Part shown: one piece after another, positions 39,826 through 51,467 of the stretch
Position numbering within the stretch: position 1 is the stretch's first letter
How the letters are laid out: each line of letters begins with the position of its first letter
Source: Ornithinimicrobium flavum
GTDB taxonomy: Bacteria > Actinomycetota > Actinomycetes > Actinomycetales > Dermatophilaceae
Assembly: GCF_004526345.1 (NCBI RefSeq)
Contig: NZ_CP038213.1
Coordinates: 2,790,001 to 2,854,000 of the forward strand
Direction: 5' to 3'
Length of the DNA stretch: 64,000 nt
The notes under the pieces: generated by a model
What the model was told of the DNA's origin: nothing
The model's database searches: none
The model's input: the letters and a program-made list of their open reading frames with translations, nothing else
Made by a program: the position numbers and the translations under genes

Positions 39826-40443
39826 TCAGCTGTCGTCGCCACCCTCGGCGGCGTCAGGGGTGGCCTCGGCGTCAGCCTCGGCCGGTGCGGCGTCGGCGGA
39901 TGCCTCGGCCACGGGGGCGGGACCGCCCTGCTCCTCCACCTTCGCGCGCAGCGCGTCGACGACCCGGGCGGTCTGCGACAGCGGGGCGGCGAAGAGGTAG
40001 ACAGCCTTGCTCAGGTTCGCCTTCATGGCGCCGGCGAGCTTGGCCAGCAGGACCTCGCGGGACTCGAGGTCCGCGAGCGTGGTGATCTCGGTGGGCGACA
40101 ACGGCTTGCCGTCGAGCACACCACCCTTGATGACCAGGGCCGGGTTGGCCTTGGCGAAGTCACGCAGACCCTTGGCCGCCTCGACCGGGTCACCGGTGAC
40201 GAAGGCGATGGCCGTGGGGCCGACCAGGTGCTCGTCGAGGCCTTCGATGCCGGCCTCGGCAGCAGCACGCTTGGTCAGCGTGTTCTTCACCACGGCGTAG
40301 GTGGCGTGCTCACGCATGGAGTTGCGCAGGGTGGTGATCTGAGCCACCGACAGTCCGCGGTACTCCGTGAGCACGGCCGCACCGGAGCTGCGGAACTTCT
40401 CCGTCAGCTCGGCGATGGCAGCTGCCTTCTCGGGCGTCGCCAT
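39826..40443 (-). CDS. rplJ: 50S ribosomal protein L10
   Basis: L10 anchors L7/L12 dimers to the 50S stalk base. The protein begins at ATG 40443 as [20 protein letters not shown], with [19 protein letters not shown] and [10 protein letters not shown]. The body is followed by the L12-binding helix and a long acidic Ala-rich tail (about 175-205). Length is 205 aa. It is preceded by a leader with an intrinsic terminator, so it is probably under attenuation control. The frame upstream to 40731 is a chance extension through the leader. Confidence 0.97.
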   Translation of the reverse strand: MATPEKAAAIAELTEKFRSSGAAVLTEYRGLSVAQITTLRNSMREHATYAVVKNTLTKRAAAEAGIEGLDEHLVGPTAIAFVTGDPVEAAKGLRDFAKANPALVIKGGVLDGKPLSPTEITTLADLESREVLLAKLAGAMKANLSKAVYLFAAPLSQTARVVDALRAKVEEQGGPAPVAEASADAAPAEADAEATPDAAEGGDDS

Positions 40444-40492
40444 GCTGGCCTCCTTCACGTCGTGGTGCCGGCTACCCTCCGGGCCCGACACG

Positions 40493-40523
40493 AAAAAGCC
40501 CCGGCGCAGGCGCACCGGGGCTC
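40493..40523 (-). terminator. Attenuator hairpin in the rplJ (L10) leader
   Basis: On the minus strand, AGCCCCGG pairs with CCGGGGCT around a 10-nt loop and is followed directly by TTTTT, the clearest U tract in the window. It lies about 50 nt upstream of the rplJ start and inside the transcript, so it should act as a leader attenuator. The hairpin CGCATCC-TT-GGATGCG lies just upstream at about 40531-40546. Confidence 0.8.
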
Positions 40524-40661
40524 GACTCTGCGCATCCAAGGATGCGGGGTCTGGCTGGTCCTCCTGCGCTGGTCGCCCCCTCGTGGGAACCTTCGGCCGG
40601 CGCTCCCCGTGCTCTCTCGAACGCGGGCACGCCGACAACCGGCGGTCTTGGGTATGCAGCA

Positions 40662-40690
40662 AGGCTACGCCATCGCGGCCCTCCACCCAA
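40662..40690 (-). promoter_or_regulatory. Candidate rplJL promoter
   Basis: On the minus strand, TTGGGT (40685-40690) precedes TAGCCT (40662-40667) by 17 bp. The predicted leader is about 210 nt and contains the attenuator at 40493-40523. Confidence 0.65.
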
Positions 40691-40754
40691 ATCGCTGCGC
40701 GGGCCCGCGATCCCGCGCAGGCACCGCGCACCCGCCGCGGGGCCCACGCACGAA

Positions 40755-40781
40755 GGCCCCCGACCGCGGCGGTCGGGGGCC
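40755..40781 (-). terminator. Terminator after rplA
   Basis: GGCCCCCGACC pairs with GGTCGGGGGCC around a 5-nt loop, 31 bp beyond the rplA stop. It separates the rplKA and rplJL units. Confidence 0.8.
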
Positions 40782-40812
40782 CTCGTCATACCTCACGTGG
40801 TGAGGCGGGTGC

Positions 40813-41526
40813 TCACTCGGCGGCGGTGTCCGCGACGCTGCCCACGCGGGCCGGGTCCACCGGGATGCCGGGGCCCATCGTCGTGGCGATCGTCGCCTTG
40901 GTGACGTAGCGACCCTTGGAGGCCGACGGCTTGAGCCGCAGGACCTCGTCGATCGCGGCCCCGTAGTTCTCCACCAGCTTGGCCTCGTCGAAGGAGGCCT
41001 TGCCGATGATGAAGTGGAGGTTGCCGTGCTTGTCGACACGGAACTCGATCTTGCCGCCCTTGATGTCGGTGACCGCCTTGGCGGTGTCCATCGTGACGGT
41101 CCCGGTCTTCGGGTTCGGCATCAGGCCGCGGGGGCCGAGCACCTTGCCGAGCCGGCCGACCTTGCCCATGAGGTCCGGGGTGGCCACGACCGCGTCGAAG
41201 TCGGTCCAGCCACCGCCGATCTTCTCGATCAGGTCGTCGGACCCGACGTGGTCGGCGCCGGCCTCGCGGGCCGCCTCGGCCTTGTCGCCGTTGGCCAGCA
41301 CGACCACCCGGGCGGTCTTGCCGGTGCCGTTGGGCAGGTTGACGGTGCCGCGGACCAGCTGGTCGGCCTTGCGGGGGTCGACGCCGAGGCGCAGGGCGAC
41401 CTCCAGCGTCGAGTCGTACTTCGTGCTCGCGGTCTCCTTGGCCAGACGGACGGCCTCACGGGGGGTGTAGAGGCGGCCCTCCTCGATCTTCTCGGCCGCG
41501 GCGCGGTACGCCTTGCTGCGCTTCAT
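40813..41526 (-). CDS. rplA: 50S ribosomal protein L1
   Basis: L1 forms the mobile L1 stalk at the E site. The 237-aa protein starts [20 protein letters not shown] and keeps [20 protein letters not shown] and [21 protein letters not shown]1 often represses its own operon by binding the mRNA; no site was identified. It follows rplK by about 110 bp. Confidence 0.97.
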   Translation of the reverse strand: MKRSKAYRAAAEKIEEGRLYTPREAVRLAKETASTKYDSTLEVALRLGVDPRKADQLVRGTVNLPNGTGKTARVVVLANGDKAEAAREAGADHVGSDDLIEKIGGGWTDFDAVVATPDLMGKVGRLGKVLGPRGLMPNPKTGTVTMDTAKAVTDIKGGKIEFRVDKHGNLHFIIGKASFDEAKLVENYGAAIDEVLRLKPSASKGRYVTKATIATTMGPGIPVDPARVGSVADTAAE

Positions 41527-41635
41527 CAGAACTCCTTGCGGTGCGTGGTACGTGGAGCTGTGGTCGGACGGGCCAGCGCAGGCCCTGCCACAGGTGAGGC
41601 GTGCCGCCCCCTCGCGGGGCGGCATACCTCGGGCG

Positions 41636-42064
41636 TCACTGGACGGTGATGCCCATCGAACGAGCAGTGCCGGCGATGATCCGCTTGGCCATGTCGACGT
41701 CGTTCGCGTTGAGGTCCTGCATCTTCATCTCGGCGATCTCGGTCAGCTGCGCGTCGGTCAGCGTGGCGACCTTGGTCTTGTGGGGCTCGCCGGAGCCCTT
41801 CTGCACACCAGCGGCCTTCTTGATGAGCTCGGCAGCCGGCGGGGTCTTGGTGACGAAGGTGAACGAGCGGTCCTCGTAGACCGTGATCTCGACCGGGATG
41901 ACGTTGCCACGCTGGGACTCGGTCGCGGCGTTGTAGGCCTTGACGAACTCCATGATGTTGACACCGTGCTGACCCAGCGCGGGACCGACCGGCGGCGCGG
42001 GGGTGGCCGCACCGGCCTGGATCTGCAGCTTGATGAAGCCGGAGACCTTCTTCTTGGGGGGCAT
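41636..42064 (-). CDS. rplK: 50S ribosomal protein L11
   Basis: L11 forms the GTPase-associated centre with 23S helices 43/44. The 142-aa protein begins [20 protein letters not shown] with [19 protein letters not shown], the proline-rich thiopeptide-contact region, unchanged. The ATG at 42064 follows GGAGAGGC. About 147 bp separate it from nusG. Confidence 0.98.
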   Translation of the reverse strand: MPPKKKVSGFIKLQIQAGAATPAPPVGPALGQHGVNIMEFVKAYNAATESQRGNVIPVEITVYEDRSFTFVTKTPPAAELIKKAAGVQKGSGEPHKTKVATLTDAQLTEIAEMKMQDLNANDVDMAKRIIAGTARSMGITVQ

Positions 42065-42211
42065 GTGCCTCTCCTTGGGGGTTGTGGGCCGACGCCGTGG
42101 GCGATGACCCGGTTGCATCACGAGGACGGAGCCCTCGTGATCCGGGGCCGTCCACGGCCCCGAAGTCTGTATGAGGTGGTGCGGCGGAGCCGCTCCTCGC
42201 CGCGCGGCGCC

Positions 42212-43075
42212 CTAGAGCTTCGCGACCTGGTTGAACGACAGCTCGACGGGGGTCTCGCGGCCGAAGATCGAGACGAGCACCTTGAGCTTGTGGCTCTCGG
42301 GGATGATCTCGGAGATGGTGGCGGGCAGGGTCTCGAAGGGACCCTCCATGACGGTGACCGACTCCCCGACCTCGAAGTCGACCTGCGGGGCGCTCGCGCC
42401 GCCGCCACCGCCCGCGGCAGCCTGGTCACCCTTGCCGGCGGCGGGGGCCGGGGCGGCGAAGGTGGGCGCCAGCATGGAGACGACCTCGTCGATCGACAGC
42501 GGCACCGGCTGGTGGGCGTTGCCGACGAAGCCGGTGACACCCGGCGTGTGGCGGACGGCGCCCCAGGACTCGTCGGACAGCTCCATACGGACCAGCACGT
42601 AGCCGGGCATGCGCACGCGACGCACCTGCTTGCGCTGGCCGTTCTTGATCTCGGTCACCTCCTCCATGGGGACCTCCACCTCGAAGATGTAGTCCTCCAT
42701 GTTGAGGCTGGTGATGCGGGTCTCCAGGTTGTGCTTGACCCGGTTCTCGTAGCCCGCGTAGGAGTGGATGACGTACCAGTCGCCGTACTTGCCGCGCAGC
42801 ACGGACTTGAACTCCTCGAGCGGGTCGACGACCTCGGCCTCGGCGTCCGCGTCAGCGGCGACCTCGTCCCCGGAGGTCTCATCGGCGGCCGGGGAGGAGG
42901 GGACGGGCTCGGTGGTGACCTCGTCGGTGTCGGCGAGAGCGTCCTCGGGGGTGCCGGGGTCGGCGGCGTCGGGCTGGTCGTCGGCGTCGTCGAAGCGCTG
43001 GGCGGCCTCGAGGTCGGCAGCCTGCACGGTCTGCTCGGCCGTGACCTCGTCGTGGTCAGGGGTCTGATCGGACAT
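42212..43075 (-). CDS. nusG: Transcription termination/antitermination factor NusG
   Basis: NusG binds the RNA polymerase clamp and links it to Rho or to S10. The NGN domain begins [20 protein letters not shown] (about residue 99), and the C-terminal KOW domain carries [20 protein letters not shown]. At 287 aa it is longer than E. coli NusG (181 aa), because of an acidic disordered N-terminus of about 85 residues and a Gly/Ala-rich linker before the KOW domain. Acidic N-terminal extensions are usual in actinobacteria. It follows secE. Confidence 0.97.
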   Translation of the reverse strand: MSDQTPDHDEVTAEQTVQAADLEAAQRFDDADDQPDAADPGTPEDALADTDEVTTEPVPSSPAADETSGDEVAADADAEAEVVDPLEEFKSVLRGKYGDWYVIHSYAGYENRVKHNLETRITSLNMEDYIFEVEVPMEEVTEIKNGQRKQVRRVRMPGYVLVRMELSDESWGAVRHTPGVTGFVGNAHQPVPLSIDEVVSMLAPTFAAPAPAAGKGDQAAAGGGGGASAPQVDFEVGESVTVMEGPFETLPATISEIIPESHKLKVLVSIFGRETPVELSFNQVAKL

Positions 43076-43155
43076 GCCCTACTTCCTCGTTCGTGCTCGG
43101 GTCGGGCGGCGCGGGGCGCCACCTCGGGATCAGAGGGGTCAGCCTCCGAGGACGG

Positions 43156-43401
43156 TCAGTCCCCGAAGATGAAGCCGACGACCCCCTGGAACAGTTGGTC
43201 CAGGCCGAAGATGTAGGCCATCATCACGCACACGAAGACGAAGACGACGATCGTGTAGGTGATCAGCTCCTGCCGCGTCGGCTGGACGACCTTGCGCAGC
43301 TCGGCCATGACCTGCGCCACGAAGGTCGCCGGGCGGGGCGGCTGGCCGGAGCCAGGCTGGCTGCTGCGAGCCACACCCTCGGTGTCGGCGGAGTTCGCCA
43401 C
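43156..43401 (-). CDS. secE: Protein translocase subunit SecE
   Basis: SecE clamps SecY in the translocon. This is the short single-span form: 81 aa with the conserved amphipathic [17 protein letters not shown] and one transmembrane segment (about 50-72). It lies between tRNA-Trp and nusG, the normal actinobacterial arrangement. Confidence 0.96.
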   Translation of the reverse strand: MANSADTEGVARSSQPGSGQPPRPATFVAQVMAELRKVVQPTRQELITYTIVVFVFVCVMMAYIFGLDQLFQGVVGFIFGD

Positions 43402-43488
43402 GGGGAGCCTTCCTTACGCTGGTCACTTGGTCTCGACTGGCGCGGCGGGCCGGGGCAGGAAGCCTGCCGCCCGTCCGACGCCGGTGCG

Positions 43489-43561
43489 CAGGGCAAGAGG
43501 GACTCGAACCCCCAACCGCCGGTTTTGGAGACCGGTGCTCTACCAATTGAGCTATTGCCCT
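43489..43561 (-). tRNA. tRNA-Trp (anticodon CCA)
   Basis: The 73-nt gene has acceptor strands AGGGCAA and TTGCCCT, TAGCTCAATTGGTAGAGCA in the D arm, an anticodon loop CTCCAAA and the T arm GGTTCGAGTCC. CCA is not encoded. Trp decodes UGG. It is followed by secE and nusG. Confidence 0.97.
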
Positions 43562-43629
43562 CCGGATGCTCACGCGTCCACCAGCCGTTGGGAGGCAGGC
43601 TCACGCACGGTGCGAACACCCGAACGGTC

Positions 43630-43658
43630 AGTCTACGGGACGCCCGGGGCAGGTGCAA
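43630..43658 (-). promoter_or_regulatory. Candidate promoter of trnW–secE–nusG
   Basis: On the minus strand, TTGCAC (43653-43658) precedes TAGACT (43630-43635) by 17 bp, about 70 bp upstream of the tRNA 5' end. It ends 3 bp from the start of the divergent aminotransferase. Confidence 0.7.
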
Positions 43659-43660
43659 AG

Positions 43661-44884
43661 ATGGGCCCTGTGAGCGAGCAGACGACACAGACCAGGCCCC
43701 GGATCTCTCGCCGGATCGGCGCCATCGCCGAGTCCGCCACCCTGGCGGTCGACGCCAGGGCCAAGGCGCTCAAGGCGCAGGGGCGGCCGGTCATCGGCTT
43801 CGGCGCCGGCGAGCCCGACTTCCCCACGCCCGACTACATCGTCGAGGCTGCGGTGGCGGCCGCCCGCAACCCGGTGAACCACCGCTACTCCCCCGCCGGC
43901 GGGCTCCCCGACCTCAAGGCCGCGATCGCCGCCAAGACGCAGCGCGACTCGGGGTATGCCGTGGAGCCGGCCAACGTCATGGTGACCAACGGCGGCAAGC
44001 AGGCGGTCTACAACACCTTCGCCGCGCTCCTCGACCCCGGTGACGAGGTCATCCTGCCCACGCCCTACTGGACGACCTACCCGGAGGCCATCCGGCTGGC
44101 CGGAGGGGTGCCCGTCGAGGTCTTCGCCGGCGCCGACGCGGCATACCTCGTGAGCGTGGACCAGCTGGAGGCCGCCCGGACGCCGGCGACCAAGGTGCTC
44201 CTGTTCTGCTCCCCCTCCAACCCCACCGGGGCGGTCTACCCGCCCGAGCAGGTGGAGGCCATCGGCCGGTGGGCGCTGGAGCACGGCATCTGGGTGGTCA
44301 CCGACGAGATCTACGAGCACCTCCTCTACGACGGTGCCCGGGCCCCGTCGATGCCGGTCCTCGTCCCCGAGCTCGCCGACACCTGCGTGGTCCTCAACGG
44401 TGTGGCCAAGACCTACGCCATGACCGGGTGGCGGGTGGGCTGGATGATCGGCCCGACGGACGTCGTCAAGGCCGCGACCAACCTGCAGAGCCACGCCACC
44501 TCCAACGTCGCCAACGTCTCCCAGTGGGCCGCGATCGCCGCGCTGGAGGGGTCGCTGGAGGCGGTGGACGAGATGCGGGCGGCCTTCGACCGCCGCCGGC
44601 GGCTCATCGTCGACATGCTCAACGCGATCGAGGGCGTGCACTGCCCGGTCCCCCAGGGCGCCTTCTACGCCTACCCCTCCGTCGAGGGCGTGCTGGGCCG
44701 CTCGATCCGCGGCCGCACCCCGCAGACCTCCGCCGAGCTGGCCGAGCTCATCCTCGACGAGGTCGAGGTCGCCGTCGTGCCGGGCGAGGCCTTCGGCCCC
44801 AGCGGCTACCTCCGCCTCAGCTACGCCCTGGGCGACGAGGACCTCACCGAGGGCGTCACCCGCATCCAGACCCTGCTCGGCTGA
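43661..44884 (+). CDS. aspC: PLP-dependent aspartate/prephenate-type aminotransferase (class I)
   Basis: This fold-type I aminotransferase is of the bacterial aspartate aminotransferase Ib type. The Schiff-base lysine is Lys250 in [21 protein letters not shown] is at 187-190, the PLP-ring aspartate is Asp215 in TDEIYEH, and a carboxylate-binding Arg is in YLRLSYA near the end. Length is 407 aa from ATG 43661; the GTG at 43670 (VSEQTTQ) is also possible. Aspartate plus 2-oxoglutarate is the likeliest substrate pair, but prephenate activity is common in this subgroup. Placement beside trnW–secE is frequent in Micrococcales. Confidence 0.88.
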   Translation: MGPVSEQTTQTRPRISRRIGAIAESATLAVDARAKALKAQGRPVIGFGAGEPDFPTPDYIVEAAVAAARNPVNHRYSPAGGLPDLKAAIAAKTQRDSGYAVEPANVMVTNGGKQAVYNTFAALLDPGDEVILPTPYWTTYPEAIRLAGGVPVEVFAGADAAYLVSVDQLEAARTPATKVLLFCSPSNPTGAVYPPEQVEAIGRWALEHGIWVVTDEIYEHLLYDGARAPSMPVLVPELADTCVVLNGVAKTYAMTGWRVGWMIGPTDVVKAATNLQSHATSNVANVSQWAAIAALEGSLEAVDEMRAAFDRRRRLIVDMLNAIEGVHCPVPQGAFYAYPSVEGVLGRSIRGRTPQTSAELAELILDEVEVAVVPGEAFGPSGYLRLSYALGDEDLTEGVTRIQTLLG

Positions 44885-44905
44885 CCCCACCCCCCTGCAC
44901 TACCG

Positions 44906-44986
44906 ACCGGACGCGCGTTCCTGACGCTTTTCCACAGGTATGGGGCTCCACGCCCTGTGGACATCTGTCAGGAACGCGCGTCCGGT
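44906..44986. repeat. Long inverted repeat between aspC and argG (20-bp perfect arms)
   Basis: ACCGGACGCGCGTTCCTGAC at 44906-44925 is the exact reverse complement of 44967-44986. Nested inside is TCCACAGG (44931-44938) with CCTGTGGA (44954-44961). It lies between convergent genes and could terminate both. A third copy follows at 44991-45010. Confidence 0.85.
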
Positions 44987-44990
44987 GTGG

Positions 44991-45007
44991 CAGGAACGCG
45001 CGTCCGG

Positions 45008-45010
<3 letters not shown>
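44991..45010. repeat. Third copy of the 44.9-kb repeat arm, overlapping the argG stop
   Basis: CAGGAACGCGCGTCCGGT repeats the right arm at 44969-44986 in direct orientation after 4 bp. The last bases include TCA 45008-45010, the argG stop codon on the minus strand. Confidence 0.8.
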
Positions 45011-47239
<2,229 letters not shown>

Positions 47240-47243
<4 letters not shown>

Positions 47244-48163
47244 GACTGCACCAGGTAGGTGAAGACCGACTCCAACGACTCGTCGGTGGGCACCAGCTCG
47301 CGGACGGTGATCCCGGCGTCCCGGGACAGCGACGGCAGGGCGCGGGCGAACTCGCCCATGTCGGTGACCTCCACCTGGACCTCCTCGGTGCCCCCCGGTG
47401 CGGCCAGGGCGACCGAGCGCACGCTGGGCTGGCGCATGAGGACGGCGGCCAGCGCGCGGTCGTCGCTGCTGCGGACGGTGTAGTGGGTCGGCCGGTCGGT
47501 CATGAGCCGGCGGATCGCCCCGAAGTCACCGCTGGCGGCGTGCCGCCCCGAGACCACGACCTCGACGTGCCGGGCGATGTGCTCGACCTCCTCCAGGATG
47601 TGGCTGGAGAACAGGACGGTCCGTCCCTGCTCGCCCATCCGGGTCAGCAGCTCCATGAGGTGCAGGCGCTGCCGCGGGTCGACACCGTTGAAGGGCTCGT
47701 CCAGGAGCAGCACCTGCGGCTCGTGCACGAGGGCGCTGGCCAGCTTGACGCGCTGCCGCATGCCCTTGGAGTAGGTGCTGATCGGCCGGTCCGCGGCGTC
47801 GAGCAGGTCGACCTCCTCGACGGCGTGCCGGGTCGCCGCCCGGGGGTCAGGCAGCCGATGCAGCTCGGCGCTGGCCTGCACGAACTGCCGCCCGGTGAGG
47901 TAGGAGAAGCTCACCTCGCGCTCGGGCACCAGGCCGAGCTGGCGGTATGCGGCCACGTGGCGCCAGACCGCCTCTCCCCCGAGCGTGACCTCGCCGGCGG
48001 AGGGCTCGAGGAAGCCCGACATCATGGCGATGAGCGTGGACTTGCCGGCGCCGTTGGGGCCCAGCAGACCGGTCACGCCGGGGCGGATGGTCATCGAGAC
48101 GTCGTTGACCGCGACGACGTTGCCGTACCACCGGCTCACGTTGGACAGGACCAGTTCGGTCAT
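47240..48163 (-). CDS. ABC transporter ATP-binding protein
   Basis: This 307-aa ATPase has Walker A GPNGAGKST at 35-43, signature YSKGMRQR and Walker B QVLLLDEPFNG. A C-terminal domain of about 85 residues (from about 220) has the VRSV/VQVEVTD pattern of DrrA/CcmA-like exporters. The ATG at 48163 overlaps the upstream permease stop by 4 bp. It probably energises the permease encoded immediately downstream or the one upstream. Confidence 0.92.
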
Positions 48164-49041
48164 CGCGACCCCCTCGTGCGGTAGCGACGCACGAGCAGCA
48201 GGATCGCGAGGCCCGCCAGTCCGAGAGCGACCAGCAGCAGCAGCGCGGCGGTGAGGGGATCGTCCGGCGGGGTCTCGAACGAGCTGGTGGCCCCGCCCAG
48301 CCCGTGCTGCACCGAGTCGACGAGCACGAAGGGCGACAGCAGGCTCAACCAGGTGGCCGCCTCCTCCTGACCCTGCTCGCGGCCGATCTCCTGCAGGATG
48401 GCGGTGGCACCCAGCCCCAGGATGAGCACGACGATCGTGCCGCCGACAGCGAGCCCCCGCCTCATCGTCAGGCTGGAGACGGTGGCCCCGATCGTGGCCA
48501 GGAGCACGGCCAGGAGCACCGCCCCGCCGAGGGCCACGAGGACCTTGGGCAGCTCCTCCCGGAACGACGTCCCCGCCCCCAGGCCCCCCAGGAACATCAC
48601 GAGCAGCGGGGTGATGACGAAGGCGAGGATCGCCAGCACGAGCGAGGCCCAGCGCACCAGCGCGAAGGTCGTGGGCCCCAGCGGGCGGGCCAGGTAGAGG
48701 CTGATCGCCCCCGAGCGCAGGTCGCGGGTGAACAGCACCGGCGCCTGGGCGGCGACGAAGAGGGAGACGAACCCGGAGGTGACCTGCTGGTAGCCGGCGT
48801 AGTTGAGCAGCTCGGCGTCGAGCCCGATGAAGCTGACGATGCCGACGAAGACGACGGCCGGGACCAGGGTGACGACGAGCAGCCCGAAGGGCAGCACCTT
48901 GGACCGTGCGGAGCGGCCGAAGCCGAAGGTCGACAGGGCGCCGTGGCGAAGCAGGCCGCGCACGATCCCCCACCCACCCTCCCGCGGGCCGGTGTAGGGG
49001 CGGTAGCCGATGTCGTGGATGACTCCGGTGCGCTCGCTCAC
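48160..49041 (-). CDS. ABC transporter permease with N-terminal GYRPYTG motif
   Basis: This 293-aa membrane protein has a hydrophilic N-terminus containing HDIGYRPYTGPREG, a motif of a recognised actinobacterial ABC-2 permease group. About six hydrophobic spans follow, starting VLPFGLLVVTLVPAVVFVG. SGAISLYLARPLGPTTFALV is the likely coupling region. It is encoded between two ATPases with 4-bp overlaps on both sides, so all four proteins are probably made in fixed ratios. Confidence 0.88.
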   Translation of the reverse strand: MSERTGVIHDIGYRPYTGPREGGWGIVRGLLRHGALSTFGFGRSARSKVLPFGLLVVTLVPAVVFVGIVSFIGLDAELLNYAGYQQVTSGFVSLFVAAQAPVLFTRDLRSGAISLYLARPLGPTTFALVRWASLVLAILAFVITPLLVMFLGGLGAGTSFREELPKVLVALGGAVLLAVLLATIGATVSSLTMRRGLAVGGTIVVLILGLGATAILQEIGREQGQEEAATWLSLLSPFVLVDSVQHGLGGATSSFETPPDDPLTAALLLLVALGLAGLAILLLVRRYRTRGSR

Positions 49042-50033
49042 GCCGGCACCTCGTCCCGGAAGACGTCCTCGAGGCGGCCGGTCTGGGGCTGCACCCGGAC
49101 CAGGCCCAGACCGAGCTCGGCCGCGGTGTCACGGATGAGGTCGCGCAGCCTGTCGTAGGCCTCCGCCTGCGCGGCCGGTCCCCGCCCACCGGACTGCTCC
49201 TCCCCGGCGCCGAGCGGTGAGGGCTCCACGGCCACGAACGCCCCCAGCGGTCGGCACCCGACACCGCGTGCCGCCAGGGCCTCCCCCATCCGCGTCTGGG
49301 CGTCCCGCCCGTCGGCGTCGCGCTCCCCCAGCACCTCGACGAGCACCACGCCGGTGTCGGCGAGGAAGGACTGCGTGGCCTCGGACCGGAGGAGACGGCC
49401 GGCGTCGAGGACCACCACGTGGTCGCTGATCCTTTCCAGCTCCCCCAGCAGGTGGGAGGTGACCAGCACGGGGATGCCGAAGTCGTGGCCGATCCGGCGC
49501 ACGAGGGCGAGCATGTCGTCCCGGGCGGCCGGGTCCAGACCGTTTGTCGGCTCGTCCAGGAGCACGAGCCGCGGGTCGTGGACGAGCGCCTGCGCGAGCT
49601 TGGCGCGCTGCTTCATCCCCGTGGAGTAGCCGCCCATCAGCCGGTAGCGCTCCTCGGCCAGGCCCACGTGCCGCAGCACGTCGGCGGCGCGCTCCCGCGC
49701 CGCGGCCGGCGGCAGACCGGACACGCGGCCCATGTGGACGACGAAGTCGATCGCCCGCATGTCCGGGGGGAGGCAGTCGTGCTCGGGCATGTACCCGACC
49801 GCCCGGCGGATCGCGGGGCCCTCGGCCCGGATGTCGTGCCCCAGCACCTCCGCCTCACCGGCCGTCGGGGTGAGCAGGCCCAGGAGGATCTTGATGAGCG
49901 TGGACTTGCCGGCCCCGTTCGCCCCCACCAGACCGGTCACACCCTCGCCCACGTCGACGCTCAGCTCGTCCAGGGCGGCGACCTGAGCGGTGCCGTACCG
50001 CTTGGTGAGCCCTCGGGTGCGGATGACGGTCAC
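49038..50033 (-). CDS. ABC transporter ATP-binding protein (first gene of the operon)
   Basis: This 331-aa ATPase has Walker A GANGAGKST at 37-45, signature YSTGMKQR and Walker B RLVLLDEPTNG. Like its partner it has a C-terminal extension of about 110 residues. The gene is transcribed away from add; the shared intergenic region is 50034-50159. It differs clearly from the second ATPase, so the operon looks like two ATPase–permease pairs brought together rather than a recent duplication. Confidence 0.92.
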   Translation of the reverse strand: MTVIRTRGLTKRYGTAQVAALDELSVDVGEGVTGLVGANGAGKSTLIKILLGLLTPTAGEAEVLGHDIRAEGPAIRRAVGYMPEHDCLPPDMRAIDFVVHMGRVSGLPPAAARERAADVLRHVGLAEERYRLMGGYSTGMKQRAKLAQALVHDPRLVLLDEPTNGLDPAARDDMLALVRRIGHDFGIPVLVTSHLLGELERISDHVVVLDAGRLLRSEATQSFLADTGVVLVEVLGERDADGRDAQTRMGEALAARGVGCRPLGAFVAVEPSPLGAGEEQSGGRGPAAQAEAYDRLRDLIRDTAAELGLGLVRVQPQTGRLEDVFRDEVPA

Positions 50034-50144
50034 GAGGGGTGACCCTATCGGTGCCTCCTGGGTGGTGGCTGGGCCGTGGTGGTTCCCGGGCGCCCGGTCC
50101 CGGCTCCTGCACGCCCGGCTCCCTCAAGCTCCGGTCGACGCAGG

Positions 50145-50150
50145 TATACA
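50145..50150 (+). promoter_or_regulatory. Candidate -10 element of add, suggesting a leaderless mRNA
   Basis: TATACA lies only 10 bp before the add ATG. Transcription starting 6-8 bp downstream would begin almost at the start codon, and there is no Shine-Dalgarno. No good -35 is seen (CTCAAG at 16 bp is weak). Confidence 0.4.
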
Positions 50151-50159
50151 TGGACCACC

Positions 50160-51230
50160 ATGACCGTGCCTGCCCCGGGTCGCTCGCTGACCGCCCTGCC
50201 CAAGGCCCACCTGCACCTGCACTTCACCGGGTCGATGCGGGTGGGGACGGTCCGGGACCTGGCCGAGAGGCACGGTATGCGGTTGCCGTCGGCGTTCACC
50301 ACGCGGTGGCCGCCCGAGCTCTCCGGCGCGGACGAGCGCGGGTGGTTCCGCTTCCAGCGCCTCTACGACGCGGCTCGCGCCTGCGTGCGCGGCGAGGCGG
50401 ACATGAGGCGCATCGTCCGGGAGGCGGCGGAGGACGACGCGGCCGAGGGCTCCCGGTGGCTCGAGATCCAGGTGGACCCCACCTCGTACGCGCCCTTCGT
50501 GGGCGGCCTGACCCCCGCGCTGGAGATCGTGCTGGACGAGGCGCGCGCGGCCAGCGCGGCGACCGGCACGCTGGTGGCGGTCGTGGTGGCCGCGAGCCGG
50601 ATGCGGCACCCTCTGGAGGCGCGCACGCTCGCTCGGCTGGCGGCCAGGTACGCCGGGGACGGCGCCGGGACGGTCGTGGGCTTCGGCCTGTCCAACGACG
50701 AGCGCCGCGGCAGGACCAGCGACTTCGCCCCAGCCTTCCGGATCGCCACCCGGGCCGGGCTGGCGAGCGTGCCGCACGCCGGGGAGCTGCTCGGGGCCGA
50801 CCACGTGCACGTCGCGCTGGAGCACCTGGTCCCCGCCCGGCTGGGCCACGGGGTCCGCACGGTCGAGGACCCCTCGGTCCTCGACCGTGTCGTCCGGGAC
50901 GAGGTCACCCTCGAGGTGTGCCCGACCAGCAACGTCGCCCTCGGCGTCTACCCCGACCTCGCCTCGGTCCCGGTGCGCGCCCTGCTGCGGTCCGGCGCCC
51001 GGGTGGCCCTCGGCGCGGACGACCCGCTCCTGTTCGGCAGCCGCCTGCTGGACCAGTACCAGAGCGCCCGGACCGACCAGGGGCTCGACGACGAGGATCT
51101 CGCGGCGCTGGCCCGGCACTCCGTCCAGGGCTCGCTGGCCCCCACCACCGTCAAGACCGACCTCCTGCGCCGGATCGACGCCTGGCTCGCCTCCGCCGAC
51201 CAGGTCACCCTCGACGGCTGGTCCCCCTGA
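50160..51230 (+). CDS. add: Adenosine deaminase family protein
   Basis: This zinc hydrolase would deaminate adenosine or a related purine. The metal pair is His17 and His19 in KAHLHLHFTGSM. VPHAGE supplies the third His and the catalytic Glu, and GADDP near the C-terminus supplies Asp. The LGHGVRTVEDPS and CPTSNVALG segments are canonical for the family. Length is 356 aa. The first His pair is embedded in HLHLHF, like other short actinobacterial members. Adenosine is the default substrate, but other family members act on AMP, cytokinins or aminofutalosine. Confidence 0.92.
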   Translation: MTVPAPGRSLTALPKAHLHLHFTGSMRVGTVRDLAERHGMRLPSAFTTRWPPELSGADERGWFRFQRLYDAARACVRGEADMRRIVREAAEDDAAEGSRWLEIQVDPTSYAPFVGGLTPALEIVLDEARAASAATGTLVAVVVAASRMRHPLEARTLARLAARYAGDGAGTVVGFGLSNDERRGRTSDFAPAFRIATRAGLASVPHAGELLGADHVHVALEHLVPARLGHGVRTVEDPSVLDRVVRDEVTLEVCPTSNVALGVYPDLASVPVRALLRSGARVALGADDPLLFGSRLLDQYQSARTDQGLDDEDLAALARHSVQGSLAPTTVKTDLLRRIDAWLASADQVTLDGWSP

Positions 51231-51327
51231 CCCGAGCCGGAGGACCACCCCAGCGAGCCCCCCGCCCCTGCCGCGACCGACGTGACACCGGTTCGTCACA
51301 CGAACCAAGGGGTCGCCCGGGTCGCCC

Positions 51328-51384
51328 GACGACCCACCTGACCTCTTGGGTCACCGAGCGATCCAAGAGGTCAGGTGGGTCGTC
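51328..51384. repeat. 22-bp perfect inverted repeat downstream of add
   Basis: Positions 51328-51349 (GACGACCCACCTGACCTCTT, then GG) pair perfectly with 51363-51384 around a 13-nt loop. A smaller hairpin, GGTTCGT-CACA-CGAACC, lies at about 51290-51307. The rest of the add–XRE gap (51231-51467) holds no gene. The repeat could be the add terminator or a protein-binding site. Confidence 0.85.
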
Positions 51385-51467
51385 ATGTCGGCCGGTGTCA
51401 CCTGTGTCCACAGGAGGGTGGGCAGCGTGGTCCGCCGTCCCCAGGGACGGTGGTCGGCTAGATCGAG

